From contig DXXK01000041.1 of NCBI GenBank assembly GCA_019416425.1, positions 1-64,000 of the forward strand: a DNA stretch of 64,000 bases. Direction: 5' to 3'. Shown here piece by piece: positions 17,657 through 27,278 of the stretch. Source of the stretch: Bacteroidales bacterium. Its GTDB lineage: Bacteria; Bacteroidota; Bacteroidia; Bacteroidales; Muribaculaceae. Position 1 is the first letter of the stretch. Every line of letters begins with the position of its first letter. Made by a program: the position numbers and the translations under genes. The notes beneath the pieces are model-generated. The model worked only from the letters and a program-made list of their open reading frames with translations. It was not told the DNA's origin and did not search any database.

Positions 17657-20287
17657 TCAGATCTGCTTACCGGTCAGCAGGGCCTGCAGGCCGTGGAGGG
17701 TCTCAAGTGCCTGGAGGGGCGTCAGGTTGTCGATGTCGAGGGTCAGCAGGCGGTTGCGGATCTGCGACAGCAAGGGGTCGTCGAGCTGGAAGAAGCTCAG
17801 CTGGTAGCCATCGCGAGCTTTGCCTAAGTTGGATACGTCGGCCTTCGGGGTGTCGGATGATTCCTTGCTTTCCAGTTTCTTGAGCACCTGGTCGGCCCGG
17901 CGTACGATGGATGGCGGCATGCCGGCCAGACGGGCCACGTGTATGCCGAAGCTGTGCTCCGAACCACCGCGTTCCAGCTTGCGCATGAAGACGACCTTGC
18001 CGTTGATCTCGCGCACGGAGACATTGTAGTTCACCACGCGCTGGAATGTGTTCTCCATCTCGTTCAGCTCATGGTAATGGGTGGCGAAGAGGGTCTTGGG
18101 ACGGCATTTGCCGTTCTCGTGGATATGCTCCACGATGGCCCAGGCTATGGAGATCCCGTCGTAGGTTGAGGTGCCGCGTCCCAGCTCGTCGAAGAGGATG
18201 AGCGACCGCTGGGTCATGTTGTTCAGGATGGCGGACGCCTCGTTCATCTCGGTCATGAACGTGGACTCGCCCAGCGAGATGTTGTCGCTGGCGCCCACAC
18301 GGGTGAAAACCTTGTCGACCAGACCGATCTTAGCGGCCGACGCAGGGACGAAGCTGCCCATCTGCGCCATCAGTGTGATCAGGGCCGTCTGGCGCAGCAA
18401 CGCCGACTTACCGCTCATGTTGGGACCGGTGATCATCATGACCTGGGTTTTGTCGCAGTCCAGCAGGACGCTGTTGGCGATGTAAGGCTCGCCGGCGGGG
18501 AGACGGCGCTCTATGACCGGGTGGCGCCCGTCGGTGATGGAAAGCGACAGCGAGTCGTCCACCACGGGGCGGATGTACCTGTAGCGTTCGGCCGCGACAG
18601 CCAGTGACAGCAGGCAATCGGCGTATTCGGCGCCACGGGCCATGCGCTGCATCTCGGGGATGAAACGGATCAAGCCCTGGATCAGCCGGTTGAACAGATC
18701 AGCCTCCAGCTGCTCGATTGCCGTTCCGGCCTCCATGATCTTCTCCTCCAGCTCCTTGAGCTCGGGAGTGATGTACCGTTCGGCTGCGGTGAGGGTCTGC
18801 TTGCGGATCCATGACTCGGGTACCTTGTCCTTATGGGTGTTGCGCACCTCGATGTAGTAACCGAAGACGTTGTTGTAGCCTATCTTGAGCGAGGAGATTC
18901 CGGTGGCGGCCACCTCGCGGTCGCGTATGTCCTCCAGCATTCGGTGGGCGTTGTCGCGGACGTTGCGGTAATCGTCAAGACGACTGTCCACGCCGTCGGC
19001 TATGACTTTACCCGCGCCGCCTAACTTGGCCGGGGCGTCCGGATCGATGGTACGGGATATGGCGTCGACGGCAGGGGAGACATCGTCCATTCGGCAGGCG
19101 ATTTCCTTAAGTATATCCGATTCCGCCTCCTGGAGCAAGCGCTGAAGGTCGGAGGCGCCCTCCAGTGAATTTCGCAGGGCGACAGTGTCGCGTGGACCGA
19201 TGCGCTGCTGGCCCAGTTTGGAGACGAGACGCTCCAGGTCGCCGACACGTTTCAGTATGTCCGTGGCGCGGTCGCGCAGCAGGGTGTCGCGGAAGAAATA
19301 CTCCACCACGTCGAGGCGGCGGTTTATTTCCTTGATATCGGTCACGGGGAAGAGCGTCCAGGTTCGTAGCTGACGCGCGCCCATGGGGGTCTGGGTATGG
19401 TCCAGAACCTGCAACAGCGACATTCCCTCGGGAGTCAGCGGGCTGACCAGCTCCAGGTTGCGGATGGTGAATCGGTCCAAGGTGACGAACCGATCGTTGC
19501 CGATTCGCCTCAGGGAGGTGATGTGTCCCAGGTTGGTATGTCCGGTGATGTCCAGATACTGCAGGATGCTGCCGGCGGCTATCACCGCATCGGGCATTCC
19601 GTCCACGCCGAATCCCTTGAGGGTGGCGGTACCGAAATGGCGTTGCAGCCGCTCGGTAGCGGCGTCGATGGTGTAGACCCAGTCATCGAGCTCGTAGACG
19701 CTGCAGCGGTGCGCGAAGCTCTGCTCGCAATCGGAGCGGGTGCCGCGCATGCGAAGCAGTTCCTTGGGCATCAGAGTGGAGAGTAGCTTGTCGACCTGGG
19801 TGCGTTCTCCCTGCTCGCAGACGAATTCGCCGGTGGTGATGTCCAGGAAGGCCACGCCGACCGAGGTCTTGTTGAAATGGACGGCGGCCAGGAAATTGTT
19901 CTCACGGTTGTCCAGCGCCCCCTCGGCCATGTTGACACCTGGGGTGACCAGCTCGATGATTCCGCGTTTCACCAGTTTCTTGGTGAGTTTGGGATCCTCG
20001 AGCTGCTCGCAGATGGCCACACGCTTGCCGGCACGCACCAGTTTGGGGAGATAAGTGTCCAGCGCGTGATGGGGGAATCCGGCCAGTTCCACATACGAGG
20101 CAGAGCCGTTGGCGCGGCGGGTCAGGGTGATGCCTAAGATTTCCGATGCCGTGATGGCATCCTCGGAGAATGTCTCGTAGAAGTCCCCGACGCGGAACAG
20201 GAGCACTGCGTCGGGATGCTTCTTCTTCATCTCGTAATACTGCTTCATCAGCGGTGTCTCCACCGGTTTTTTAACTCGTTCAGCCAT
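17657..20287 (-). CDS. mutS: DNA mismatch repair protein MutS
   Basis: Recognises base mismatches and small loops and recruits MutL. The 876-residue protein begins with the MutS-I mismatch-binding domain ([15 protein letters not shown], then [10 protein letters not shown] with the Phe-x-Glu wedge), followed by connector, core, clamp and the ATPase with Walker [15 protein letters not shown], Walker [17 protein letters not shown] and the ATHYHEL segment. Full length for bacterial MutS1. It lies 7 bases after mgtE on the same strand, so it is probably the last gene of a three-gene unit. No defects are visible. Confidence 0.97.
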   Translation of the reverse strand: MAERVKKPVETPLMKQYYEMKKKHPDAVLLFRVGDFYETFSEDAITASEILGITLTRRANGSASYVELAGFPHHALDTYLPKLVRAGKRVAICEQLEDPKLTKKLVKRGIIELVTPGVNMAEGALDNRENNFLAAVHFNKTSVGVAFLDITTGEFVCEQGERTQVDKLLSTLMPKELLRMRGTRSDCEQSFAHRCSVYELDDWVYTIDAATERLQRHFGTATLKGFGVDGMPDAVIAAGSILQYLDITGHTNLGHITSLRRIGNDRFVTLDRFTIRNLELVSPLTPEGMSLLQVLDHTQTPMGARQLRTWTLFPVTDIKEINRRLDVVEYFFRDTLLRDRATDILKRVGDLERLVSKLGQQRIGPRDTVALRNSLEGASDLQRLLQEAESDILKEIACRMDDVSPAVDAISRTIDPDAPAKLGGAGKVIADGVDSRLDDYRNVRDNAHRMLEDIRDREVAATGISSLKIGYNNVFGYYIEVRNTHKDKVPESWIRKQTLTAAERYITPELKELEEKIMEAGTAIEQLEADLFNRLIQGLIRFIPEMQRMARGAEYADCLLSLAVAAERYRYIRPVVDDSLSLSITDGRHPVIERRLPAGEPYIANSVLLDCDKTQVMMITGPNMSGKSALLRQTALITLMAQMGSFVPASAAKIGLVDKVFTRVGASDNISLGESTFMTEMNEASAILNNMTQRSLILFDELGRGTSTYDGISIAWAIVEHIHENGKCRPKTLFATHYHELNEMENTFQRVVNYNVSVREINGKVVFMRKLERGGSEHSFGIHVARLAGMPPSIVRRADQVLKKLESKESSDTPKADVSNLGKARDGYQLSFFQLDDPLLSQIRNRLLTLDIDNLTPLQALETLHGLQALLTGKQI

Positions 20288-20294
20288 ATCGGTA

Positions 20295-21659
20295 TCAATG
20301 AGGGAGTACAGTGAGTGTCCAGACGGCCATTCCCACGTAGATCAGCAGGCCGACCACATCGTTGGTGATCTGTATGAAAGGTCCTGTCGCCAGGGCCGGG
20401 TTTATCTTAAGTTTCTCGAGGGTCAGAGGCACCAGTGCGCCGAACACGGTTGAGAAGACCACGATGCAGAACAGAGACAGGGCCACGGCGCATGTCAGTG
20501 CCCAGTTGCCCGGCTCGGTGCAGAGGGTGTACAGGAACACGGCCAGGGAAATGACCACGGCGTTGAGCAGGGATATCTTCAGCTCCTTCCACAGCTGGTT
20601 CCAGAACTCCTTCAGGTCGAGGCTACCGTTGGCCAGACCCTGGACCACGATTGCCGAGGCCTGGACACCGACGTTACCTCCGGTACCGCCGATCAGAGGG
20701 ATGAAGTAAGCCAAAGCGGTGACGGCGGCAAGCTGCGCCTCGAATCCGCTCAGAATCAGAGAGCTGAGCAGGCCGCCTGCGATTCCGATCAGGAGCCATG
20801 GGAGTCGCGCCTTGGTCTGCGCCAGAATGGTGTCGTCGGCGTCCACGTCGGACGATATACCCGAAGCCAGCTGGTAGTCACGTTCCTGCAGTTCGCGGAC
20901 CTGGTCCATCACGTCGTCGACGGTGATCTGGCCCATCAGACGCCCCAGGCTGTCCACCACAGGCATGGCCACAAGGTCGTACTTCTCGAAGTCGATGGCC
21001 ACCTCCTCGATGGGCATGTCAACCTTGACCGACACCGGATTCTCCTCCATGACATGCTTGATCTTGGACACGGAGGGATGGGTGATCATCTTCTTGAGCG
21101 GGAGGATACCCTTGAGGCGGTTGTCGTCGTCGACCACGTAGACGTAGTATATATCGTCCATGTCCTCGGCCTGGTGGCGCATCTCCTTGAGGCAGTCCGG
21201 CATGGATAGGTTCTCGTTGACGGAGATGAGCTCGGTGCCCATCAGACCGCCGGCGGTGTCCTCGTCGTACTGCAGCAGGTCCACGATGTCGCCGGCCTGC
21301 TCCATGTCGCCGATGTTCTGGATCACCTCGTCACGGTCCTCCTCGTCGAGTTCCTGGATCAGGTCGACGGCGTCGTCGGTGTCCAGCAGGTCGATGTAAT
21401 GACCGATCTGCTCGGGATCCATGCCTTCCAGGAGTTTCTTACGGTCCTCCTCGTCCAGCTCCATGAGGACGTCGGCCTTCTGCTCGCGGTCGGGGATGAG
21501 CTCGAAGACCCATTCGGCATGGTGCAGGTCCAGATGCTGCAGCAGTTCGGCTATATCGGCGGTGTGCATGCCCTCCAGTTCGGCAAGCACCGCCTCGCGG
21601 TTCTGCTCATCGGCAAGCTGTTCGATTTTCTCTATGTCTTCCTGTTCGAATTCTTTCAT
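20295..21659 (-). CDS. mgtE: Magnesium transporter MgtE
   Basis: A 454-residue Mg2+ channel. The N-terminal superhelical domain is acidic and repeats the [18 protein letters not shown] type of motif. Two CBS domains follow ([14 protein letters not shown] and [23 protein letters not shown]), and the C-terminal membrane domain has five hydrophobic segments including the pore-lining [15 protein letters not shown]. Length and order match the family. In known members the cytosolic domains close the pore when Mg2+ is high. The gene lies between a nucleoside-kinase-like gene (37 bases upstream) and mutS (7 bases downstream). No Mg2+ riboswitch-like leader was recognised. Confidence 0.95.
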   Translation of the reverse strand: MKEFEQEDIEKIEQLADEQNREAVLAELEGMHTADIAELLQHLDLHHAEWVFELIPDREQKADVLMELDEEDRKKLLEGMDPEQIGHYIDLLDTDDAVDLIQELDEEDRDEVIQNIGDMEQAGDIVDLLQYDEDTAGGLMGTELISVNENLSMPDCLKEMRHQAEDMDDIYYVYVVDDDNRLKGILPLKKMITHPSVSKIKHVMEENPVSVKVDMPIEEVAIDFEKYDLVAMPVVDSLGRLMGQITVDDVMDQVRELQERDYQLASGISSDVDADDTILAQTKARLPWLLIGIAGGLLSSLILSGFEAQLAAVTALAYFIPLIGGTGGNVGVQASAIVVQGLANGSLDLKEFWNQLWKELKISLLNAVVISLAVFLYTLCTEPGNWALTCAVALSLFCIVVFSTVFGALVPLTLEKLKINPALATGPFIQITNDVVGLLIYVGMAVWTLTVLPH

Positions 21660-21696
21660 CGGTAGGTGTCAGGAGAGGGGGTTGACAGTTGGTGGA

Positions 21697-23199
21697 TCAA
21701 TAATGGAAGGAGGAGCCTCCCAGGAACTCACGCAGCAGTGAGTTGCGTGGCACCTGGTCGTCGGGTATGGAGAGGAAATAGTTCAGGAAGTCGGCCAGGC
21801 GGCGCGCCTCGCGGAAGTGGAGGTCATTCTGAGGAATTCCTGTGAGCAGGGGCAGGAGGTAGTCCTTCATCACTCCCAGCTCGAATATGAGCGACGAGTT
21901 GAACACTGCGTCGGCATTCTCCTGGAAGGGGAAAATCCACTTTTCCTCGCCACGGCGGACGGAAGGCCAGCGATCCAGGGTCTGGGCGGGCGACGTGCCG
22001 CGGTACTTGGAGTCGCGCACCATGCGGCGCAGCAGACGGTTGTCGGCGGTGGATATCCAGTTGTGGTTGTCGAGGCGCATGGAGGTCAGGGCCGAGACGT
22101 AGACCTTGTAGATCTTTTCCTGCGGGATGCTCTTGGTGAGTTCGGGGTTGAGTCCGTGTATGCCCTCGATCAGCAGCACATCGTCCTTGTCGAGCTTCAG
22201 GGGACGGTCTTTGGGGATACGTCGGCCCAGCTCGAAGCTGTATGTGGGGAGGTTGATCTGCTCGCCTCGGAGCAGGGCGTTGATGTCGGCGTTGAACAGG
22301 TTCAGGTCCAGGGCGTAGAGGCTCTCGTAGTCGTAGTCGCCGGTCTCGTCGCGCGGGGTGCGGTCGCGGTCCACGAAGTAGTCGTCGAGCGATATCATCT
22401 TGGGGTGCATCATGTTGGTCATGAGCTGTACGGCCAGACGCTTGCAGCTGGTGGTCTTGCCCGACGAGGAAGGGCCGGCCAGGAGGATTACGGAGGTTCC
22501 CTCCTTGCGACGGCGGCGCATTATGTCGTCGGAGATGCGTCCCAGCAGCTTGGTGTGCATTGTCTCGGCCACGTTGATCATCATGGCGATGTCGCCCTTC
22601 TGCACCACGCGGTTCATCTCGGCGGCGTCGCTGATGCCGATCACCTCGTTGAACTCCAGGCTCTGCTGGAAGGCGCGGTACATCTTGGCCTGCCGGATGG
22701 GGAGGACCGGAACGGAGGGGTTATGCGCGTCGGGCCCCAGCAGGAGCATTCCCTCCTTATAGAGACGCAGGTCGAACACCCGGAGCTGGCCGGTACGTTC
22801 CACCAGCTTGCCGATGTAGGAGTCGTGTATGCCGTCCAGGGTATAGAAGCGTTCCTCCTCTCCAGGGGCGGTAGTGAGGAGGTCCACCTTGTCAGTCAGT
22901 CCCTGGCTCCGGAACATCTCGATGGCTTCGGCACGGCTGCATGCACCCTCCTGAAACGGGAGGTCCTGATCGACGAGCCTGCGCATGGTGGCCTTGATAC
23001 GGCCCACCAGCGCGCGGTCCATCTGAATCACCTTGCCGTACCTGGTCGAAGCGTCCGGTTCCAGCAGACGGCAGTATTGGCCATGCGAGATGGAGTGCTC
23101 GATGCGGAGCACCAGGCCAGGCGCCTCGATCACCACCGCCCGGTACAGCAGCATGCACAGCGACCGTGTGTAGCTGTATTTCTCTATTTTCTGTTCCAT
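21697..23199 (-). CDS. Uridine kinase-like P-loop protein with N-terminal extension
   Basis: A 501-residue protein. Residues from about 260 form a uridine-kinase/phosphoribulokinase P-loop domain: Walker A LLAGPSSSGKTTSCKRL, the Asp-rich SLDDYFVDR, YDYESLYALDL, and IEGIHGLNPEL. The first 240 residues resemble the extension seen in Bacteroidetes nucleoside kinases, with a threonyl-tRNA-synthetase-like second domain (YTLDGIHDSYIG). It may phosphorylate a nucleoside, but the fusion makes the true substrate uncertain. The ATG at 23199 is used because the earlier start at 23256 lies across both divergent promoters. First gene of the kinase-mgtE-mutS unit. Confidence 0.85.
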   Translation of the reverse strand: MEQKIEKYSYTRSLCMLLYRAVVIEAPGLVLRIEHSISHGQYCRLLEPDASTRYGKVIQMDRALVGRIKATMRRLVDQDLPFQEGACSRAEAIEMFRSQGLTDKVDLLTTAPGEEERFYTLDGIHDSYIGKLVERTGQLRVFDLRLYKEGMLLLGPDAHNPSVPVLPIRQAKMYRAFQQSLEFNEVIGISDAAEMNRVVQKGDIAMMINVAETMHTKLLGRISDDIMRRRRKEGTSVILLAGPSSSGKTTSCKRLAVQLMTNMMHPKMISLDDYFVDRDRTPRDETGDYDYESLYALDLNLFNADINALLRGEQINLPTYSFELGRRIPKDRPLKLDKDDVLLIEGIHGLNPELTKSIPQEKIYKVYVSALTSMRLDNHNWISTADNRLLRRMVRDSKYRGTSPAQTLDRWPSVRRGEEKWIFPFQENADAVFNSSLIFELGVMKDYLLPLLTGIPQNDLHFREARRLADFLNYFLSIPDDQVPRNSLLREFLGGSSFHY

Positions 23200-23204
23200 A
23201 ACTG

Positions 23205-23212
23205 CAAATTTA
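23205..23212 (-). promoter_or_regulatory. -7 element immediately before the kinase start codon
   Basis: TAAATTTG on the minus strand ends five bases before the ATG at 23199. If used, transcription would start within a few bases of the start codon, implying a leaderless or nearly leaderless mRNA. Confidence 0.45.
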
Positions 23213-23221
23213 CGAATTTTT

Positions 23222-23252
23222 TTTGCCTTTTTCCCATAAATTGCTATTTTTG
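23222..23252 (+). promoter_or_regulatory. Promoter of the DUF4254-GT9 cluster
   Basis: TTTG at 23222-23225 and TATTTTTG at 23245-23252 are 19 bases apart, a full Bacteroidetes promoter match. The start codon is at 23282. Confidence 0.65.
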
Positions 23253-23281
23253 CCAATAAAAATCACAAAATAGGAATTGCC

Positions 23282-23887
23282 ATGTCAATAAACACAGCAG
23301 TTGAAGTGTTCGACCGGAGTGTGGCCGACTATCATAAGACCGACAATGTGGACGCGCCCTGCGTGAATCCGTATCCGGAAGGGAGTTTCGAGCATATACT
23401 TTACGCTAAGAACTGGGTTGACGCCGTCCAGTGGCATCTGGAGGATATAATCCGCGATCCGGAGATCGATCCGGTGGCGGCGTTGGCGCTGAAGCGCCGT
23501 ATAGACCGCAGCAACCAGGTGCGCACGGATATGGTGGAGGACATCGACTCGTGGTACCGCGACCTGTACAAGGATGTCAAGGTGTCCCCGGACGCGACGA
23601 TCAACACGGAGTCGCCGGCGTGGGCGCTGGACCGTCTGTCAATCCTGGCGCTGAAGATATGGCACATGCGCGAGCAGTCCGAGCGGACCGACGCGTCGGC
23701 CCAGCATGTGGCCAAGTGCAGCGCCAGGCTGGACGTGCTGCTGGAGCAGCAGCAGGACCTGAGCACGGCCATCCGGCAGCTGCTGGACGACATCGCCGCC
23801 GGACGCAAGTACATGAAGGTGTACCGTCAGATGAAGATGTACAACGACCCGGCAACGAATCCGGTGCTGTATGCCAAGAAGTCATAA
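23282..23887 (+). CDS. DUF4254 family protein
   Basis: A 201-residue, largely helical cytoplasmic protein of the Bacteroidetes-restricted DUF4254 family, shown by the segment around SFEHILYAKNWVDAVQWHLED and the following RIDRSNQVRTDMVEDID. No catalytic residues are known. The 3' end overlaps the GT9 gene by 17 bases, so translation is coupled. Sharing a transcript with a glycosyltransferase suggests a role in cell-surface glycan metabolism, but this is only inference from position. Confidence 0.85.
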   Translation: MSINTAVEVFDRSVADYHKTDNVDAPCVNPYPEGSFEHILYAKNWVDAVQWHLEDIIRDPEIDPVAALALKRRIDRSNQVRTDMVEDIDSWYRDLYKDVKVSPDATINTESPAWALDRLSILALKIWHMREQSERTDASAQHVAKCSARLDVLLEQQQDLSTAIRQLLDDIAAGRKYMKVYRQMKMYNDPATNPVLYAKKS

Positions 23888-24911
23888 GAATGTACTGATA
23901 GCCCGCTTCAGCGCGCTGGGCGACATCGCGATGACCATTCCGGTGGTCTACAACGCGTGTGCCGCCAACCCTGACATGCATTTCTATTTCCTGACGCGTC
24001 GACATCCGGCGGCGCTGTTCATCAATCCACCGGCCAACCTGACGCCCGTGGCCATCGATACCGACGACTACAAGGGTGTGGCGGGTATGTTCCGTCTGGC
24101 GGGGGAGCTGCGGCGCAAGTATCACATTGACCTGTTCCTGGACCTGCACGACGTGTTGCGGACGCGGATCTTAGGGCTGCCGTTGTGGCTGCGCGGGGTT
24201 AAGGTGCGGCGCATCCGCAAAGGGCGCGGTGAGAAACGCGCGTTGACGCGGCATAAGAACAAGGTGCTGGTGCAGCTGACGCCAACGATCCAGCGCTACC
24301 GCAACGTGTTCGACCGGGCGATGATACCGAACACGGAGGATTTCCGGTCGCTGTTCCAGGACGGCAAGGGACCTGTCGAGGCGTTCGCCGCAGTGTCCGG
24401 TCCTAAAGAAGCCGGGGAGAAGTGGCTGGCGGTCGCGCCCTTCGCGCGTCATGCCGGCAAGATCTATCCGCCGGGGCAGATGCGCAAGGTGGTGGACCAT
24501 TACGCCGCCCGTCCGGAATGGAAGGTGTTCATCCTGGGTTTCGGTCCGGAGGAGACGGCGGAGATCGACCGGCTGGCCGACGGGCGTCCGAATGTGGTGA
24601 ACATGGCTCGTGCCCGGCTGGGCATCGGCGCGGAGCTGTCGCTGCTGAGCCATTGCGACGTGATGCTCTCCATGGACTCGGCCAACATGCACATGGCGTC
24701 GCTGGTGGGGCTGCGTGCGGTGACCGTATGGGGCGCCACACATCCCTACACCGGCTTCATGGGCTGGAACCAGCGGCTGCAGGATGTGGCGCAGATTGAG
24801 CTGGGGTGCCGTCCCTGCTCCGTATTCGGCAACAAACCGTGCATGCGCGGCGACTACCAGTGTCTGCACGGGCTGCCGCCGTCGCTTATTATCTCTAAAA
24901 TCGGAGAGTAG
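23871..24911 (+). CDS. Glycosyltransferase family 9, heptosyltransferase-like
   Basis: A 346-residue GT9 enzyme with the GT-B fold. The N-terminal LIARFSALGDIAMTIPVV is the family signature (Asp in GD near the start), LFLDLHDVLRTR follows, and the C-terminal half has LAVAPFARHAGKIYPP, the MLSMDSANMHMASLVG acceptor/donor motif and VWGATHPYTGF. GT9 enzymes move heptose or other sugars onto lipid A core from nucleotide sugars at the inner face of the membrane. The sugar is not known here. It overlaps DUF4254 and lies 31 bases before the radical SAM gene. Confidence 0.92.
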   Translation: MPRSHKNVLIARFSALGDIAMTIPVVYNACAANPDMHFYFLTRRHPAALFINPPANLTPVAIDTDDYKGVAGMFRLAGELRRKYHIDLFLDLHDVLRTRILGLPLWLRGVKVRRIRKGRGEKRALTRHKNKVLVQLTPTIQRYRNVFDRAMIPNTEDFRSLFQDGKGPVEAFAAVSGPKEAGEKWLAVAPFARHAGKIYPPGQMRKVVDHYAARPEWKVFILGFGPEETAEIDRLADGRPNVVNMARARLGIGAELSLLSHCDVMLSMDSANMHMASLVGLRAVTVWGATHPYTGFMGWNQRLQDVAQIELGCRPCSVFGNKPCMRGDYQCLHGLPPSLIISKIGE

Positions 24912-24942
24912 TATTTGCCCCTGCAACAGGGAGCGTTTGATT

Positions 24943-25725
24943 ATGAAGGACCAGACAGTATTATTTCATTCAACGATATTCGGACCAATCCACAGCCGTC
25001 GGCTGGGCACGTCATTGGGCGTGAACCTGACGCCTGCGGACGGCAAGGTGTGTACGTTCGACTGCCTCTACTGCGAGGCGGGTTTCAATTCGCAGGGAAC
25101 CGGCAAGGCGGGAATGCCGCCGCGTGCCGAGGTGGCGCGTATGCTGGAGTATAAGTTGCGTGACATGCGCGACAAGGGTGAGACGCTGGACGTGATCACC
25201 TTCTCGGGCAACGGCGAGCCGACGCTGCATCCGGAGTTTCCGGGGGTGATCCGTGACACGATGCGTCTGCGTGACGAGTATTTCCCGAATGCCAAGGTGT
25301 CGGTGCTGACCAATTCCACACGGATTTTCGACCCGAAGGTGGCGGAGGCACTGAAACTTGTGGACAACAATATCCTGAAACTCGATTCGGCTGTAGAGGA
25401 TACCATGCGTACCGTTGACCGTCCGGTGAGCGGGCAGTTCACCGTTGACCGTGTCGTCGAGGGATTGAAGCAGTTCGCGGGCACGGGCATCATCCAGACG
25501 ATGCTGCTGCGCGGCGAGTACGACGGCAAGCAGATAGACAACACGACTCAGGAGGAACTGGAGGCTCTGGCGCGTGCCTATAAGGAAATCCAGCCGAGGG
25601 AGGTGATGCTGTACAGTATCGACCGGGAGACTCCGGCCGAGCATCTGGTGGCAGTTCCGCACGAGGAGCAGCGGCGCATAGCGGACTGGTTCCGCGCCCA
25701 GGGTATTCCTGTAATGAGTTTCTGA
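24943..25725 (+). CDS. TYW1-like radical SAM protein (COG0731 type)
   Basis: A 260-residue radical SAM enzyme. FGPIHSRRLGTSLGVNL precedes the cluster-binding CTFDCLYC (Cys37, Cys41, Cys44), the CxxxCxxC arrangement, and TFSGNGEPTLHPEF gives the SAM-binding GNGEP motif. The SRRLG opening is typical of COG0731, wyosine-synthetase-like proteins that in bacteria have no established reaction. No second cluster motif is visible. The ATG at 24943 is used; the longer open frame upstream is the GT9 gene in another frame. It overlaps the next gene by one base (TGATG). Confidence 0.88.
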   Translation: MKDQTVLFHSTIFGPIHSRRLGTSLGVNLTPADGKVCTFDCLYCEAGFNSQGTGKAGMPPRAEVARMLEYKLRDMRDKGETLDVITFSGNGEPTLHPEFPGVIRDTMRLRDEYFPNAKVSVLTNSTRIFDPKVAEALKLVDNNILKLDSAVEDTMRTVDRPVSGQFTVDRVVEGLKQFAGTGIIQTMLLRGEYDGKQIDNTTQEELEALARAYKEIQPREVMLYSIDRETPAEHLVAVPHEEQRRIADWFRAQGIPVMSF

Positions 25726-26654
25726 TGAGCGAGATATTGATTCCTGCACCGTTACATCCCGGCTCGAGGATAGCGATAATCTCGCCGGCCTCGATAGTGA
25801 GGGGGGAGTATATAGACGGTGCCGTTGAGTTCCTGCGCGACTGCGGGTACGAGGCTGTGGTGATGCCGCATGCAAAGGGACCTATGGACGGCTGTTATGC
25901 GGCGAGCGCCGGGGACAGACTGGCCGATTTCCGTGCGGCGTGGGGCGACCCGGAGATCGATGCAGTGCTGTGTGCCCGTGGTGGTTACGGCACGGCGCAT
26001 CTGCTGCCGGAGCTGCCGGTGGATTTCCTGCGTGACAATGCGAAGTGGCTGGTGGGGTTCTCGGATATCTCGGCTCTGCATGCGGCGTTGCTGCATGCCG
26101 GAGTGGCGTCGATACATGGGCCGATGGCGAAGCATCTGTGCGAAAATCCTGACAATGAGTCGACGGCGTCGTTGATGGGTTTGCTTAGCGGGGGGTGCAA
26201 GGATTATGAGGTGCCGACGCATCCGTTGAGTCGGCCAGGTGTGGCCCGGGGTCGGCTGATGGGAGGAAACTTAGCCGTTCTGAACGGTCTGGCGGCTACG
26301 CCGTACGATGTGTTCGCCAGGGTTGCGCACGAGGATGTGATTCTGTTCCTGGAGGACGTGTCGGAGGCGATTTACGCTGTGGAGCGGATGCTTTGGAGGC
26401 TGTATATGGCGGGTACGCTGCATCGGCTTAAGGGATTGATTTTCGGCCAGTTCACCGAATACCGTCCCAGCGCCAAATTCGCGACGATGGAGGAGATGCT
26501 TGACTCGCTGCTGCATCGTATCAGTCTCAGCGGAATTCCCGTCGCCGTCGGTTTCCCGGTTGGTCATGTCGACGACAACCTCCCCCTGGTGGAAGGCGCC
26601 GAGGCAATCCTGACCGTCGCCGCCACCACGACCCTGGTTTCAGATAATCTGTAG
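25725..26654 (+). CDS. LD-carboxypeptidase, peptidase family S66
   Basis: Releases the terminal D-Ala from cytosolic murein tetrapeptides during peptidoglycan recycling. The 309-residue protein has RIAIISPAS near the N-terminus, the CARGGYGTAHLLP segment, the nucleophile motif VGFSDISALHAAL, a Glu in LFLEDVSEAIYAVERML and a His in GFPVGHVDDNLPL, which fit the S66 Ser-Glu-His triad. No signal peptide, so cytoplasmic as expected for LdcA. The start codon overlaps the radical SAM stop by one base and the end overlaps the convergent small gene by 15 bases. Confidence 0.93.
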   Translation: MSEILIPAPLHPGSRIAIISPASIVRGEYIDGAVEFLRDCGYEAVVMPHAKGPMDGCYAASAGDRLADFRAAWGDPEIDAVLCARGGYGTAHLLPELPVDFLRDNAKWLVGFSDISALHAALLHAGVASIHGPMAKHLCENPDNESTASLMGLLSGGCKDYEVPTHPLSRPGVARGRLMGGNLAVLNGLAATPYDVFARVAHEDVILFLEDVSEAIYAVERMLWRLYMAGTLHRLKGLIFGQFTEYRPSAKFATMEEMLDSLLHRISLSGIPVAVGFPVGHVDDNLPLVEGAEAILTVAATTTLVSDNL

Positions 26655-27170
26655 TAGTCGGAGTTCGTCGGCGATTTCGGTGCCGGTGAGGCTGCGGCGG
26701 ACGGCGAGGGTGCGTACCAGCTCGTCGATGGCGGGATGCAGGCGGTGGTTGTTGAAGATGCGGCGCATGTAGGTGCGCGCGCGGTTGTAGATCTGATTGA
26801 TCTCGTCATCTTCTAGACTGCATTGGTCGCGGCCTTCCTCCAGGATGATGTCGTGGATGGTATCCATGACATCGTCGGGAACTTCGTTGCCGAGTCGTAC
26901 CAGCGAGCGGGCCATGATGTTGCTCAGCACCATGGCTGAGGTAAGGTTGAAGCTGTTGAGCATGTTGCCCCATACCGCCTTGGGCGACAGCGAGGGGGAA
27001 CCGCAGAAATAATATTCGTGGGTAAACGTGACCATGGGCCCGTCGCTGTCGAGCGAGACGGATACCACGCGGTCCAGGGCATCGAGGGCCGCCAGGGATA
27101 TGGTCATACCGGCCAGGCCATACGCCCGGTCATCGTCATTGATATATTTCAAAGTAAGTGCACTACTCAT
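26640..27170 (-). CDS. Conserved-looking hypothetical protein, 176 residues
   Basis: I do not recognise a named family. The protein has an N-terminal half predicted as mixed strand and helix (LKYINDDDRAYGLAGMTISLAALDALD) and a helical C-terminal half rich in Arg (IYNRARTYMRRIFNNHRLH). It has no signal peptide or membrane segment. Codon use matches the GC-rich neighbours, so it looks like a resident gene. It lies convergent to LD-carboxypeptidase and 109 bases before the end of the AT-rich island, marking the island's left border. Confidence 0.7.
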   Translation of the reverse strand: MSSALTLKYINDDDRAYGLAGMTISLAALDALDRVVSVSLDSDGPMVTFTHEYYFCGSPSLSPKAVWGNMLNSFNLTSAMVLSNIMARSLVRLGNEVPDDVMDTIHDIILEEGRDQCSLEDDEINQIYNRARTYMRRIFNNHRLHPAIDELVRTLAVRRSLTGTEIADELRLLQII

Positions 27171-27278
27171 ATTCCTTCGTAAACGTAACGTTATCTTTAG
27201 AACGTCACACCTCTCCGTTATGTTTTATTTACACACTCCAAATTTCCTACCGTACTCTGTGGTATATTCCCAATGTTG

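Noticed and set aside
21817..23259. 480-codon plus-strand open frame antisense to the kinase gene
   Set aside because: The minus strand has a clear P-loop kinase; the antisense frame shows no domain.
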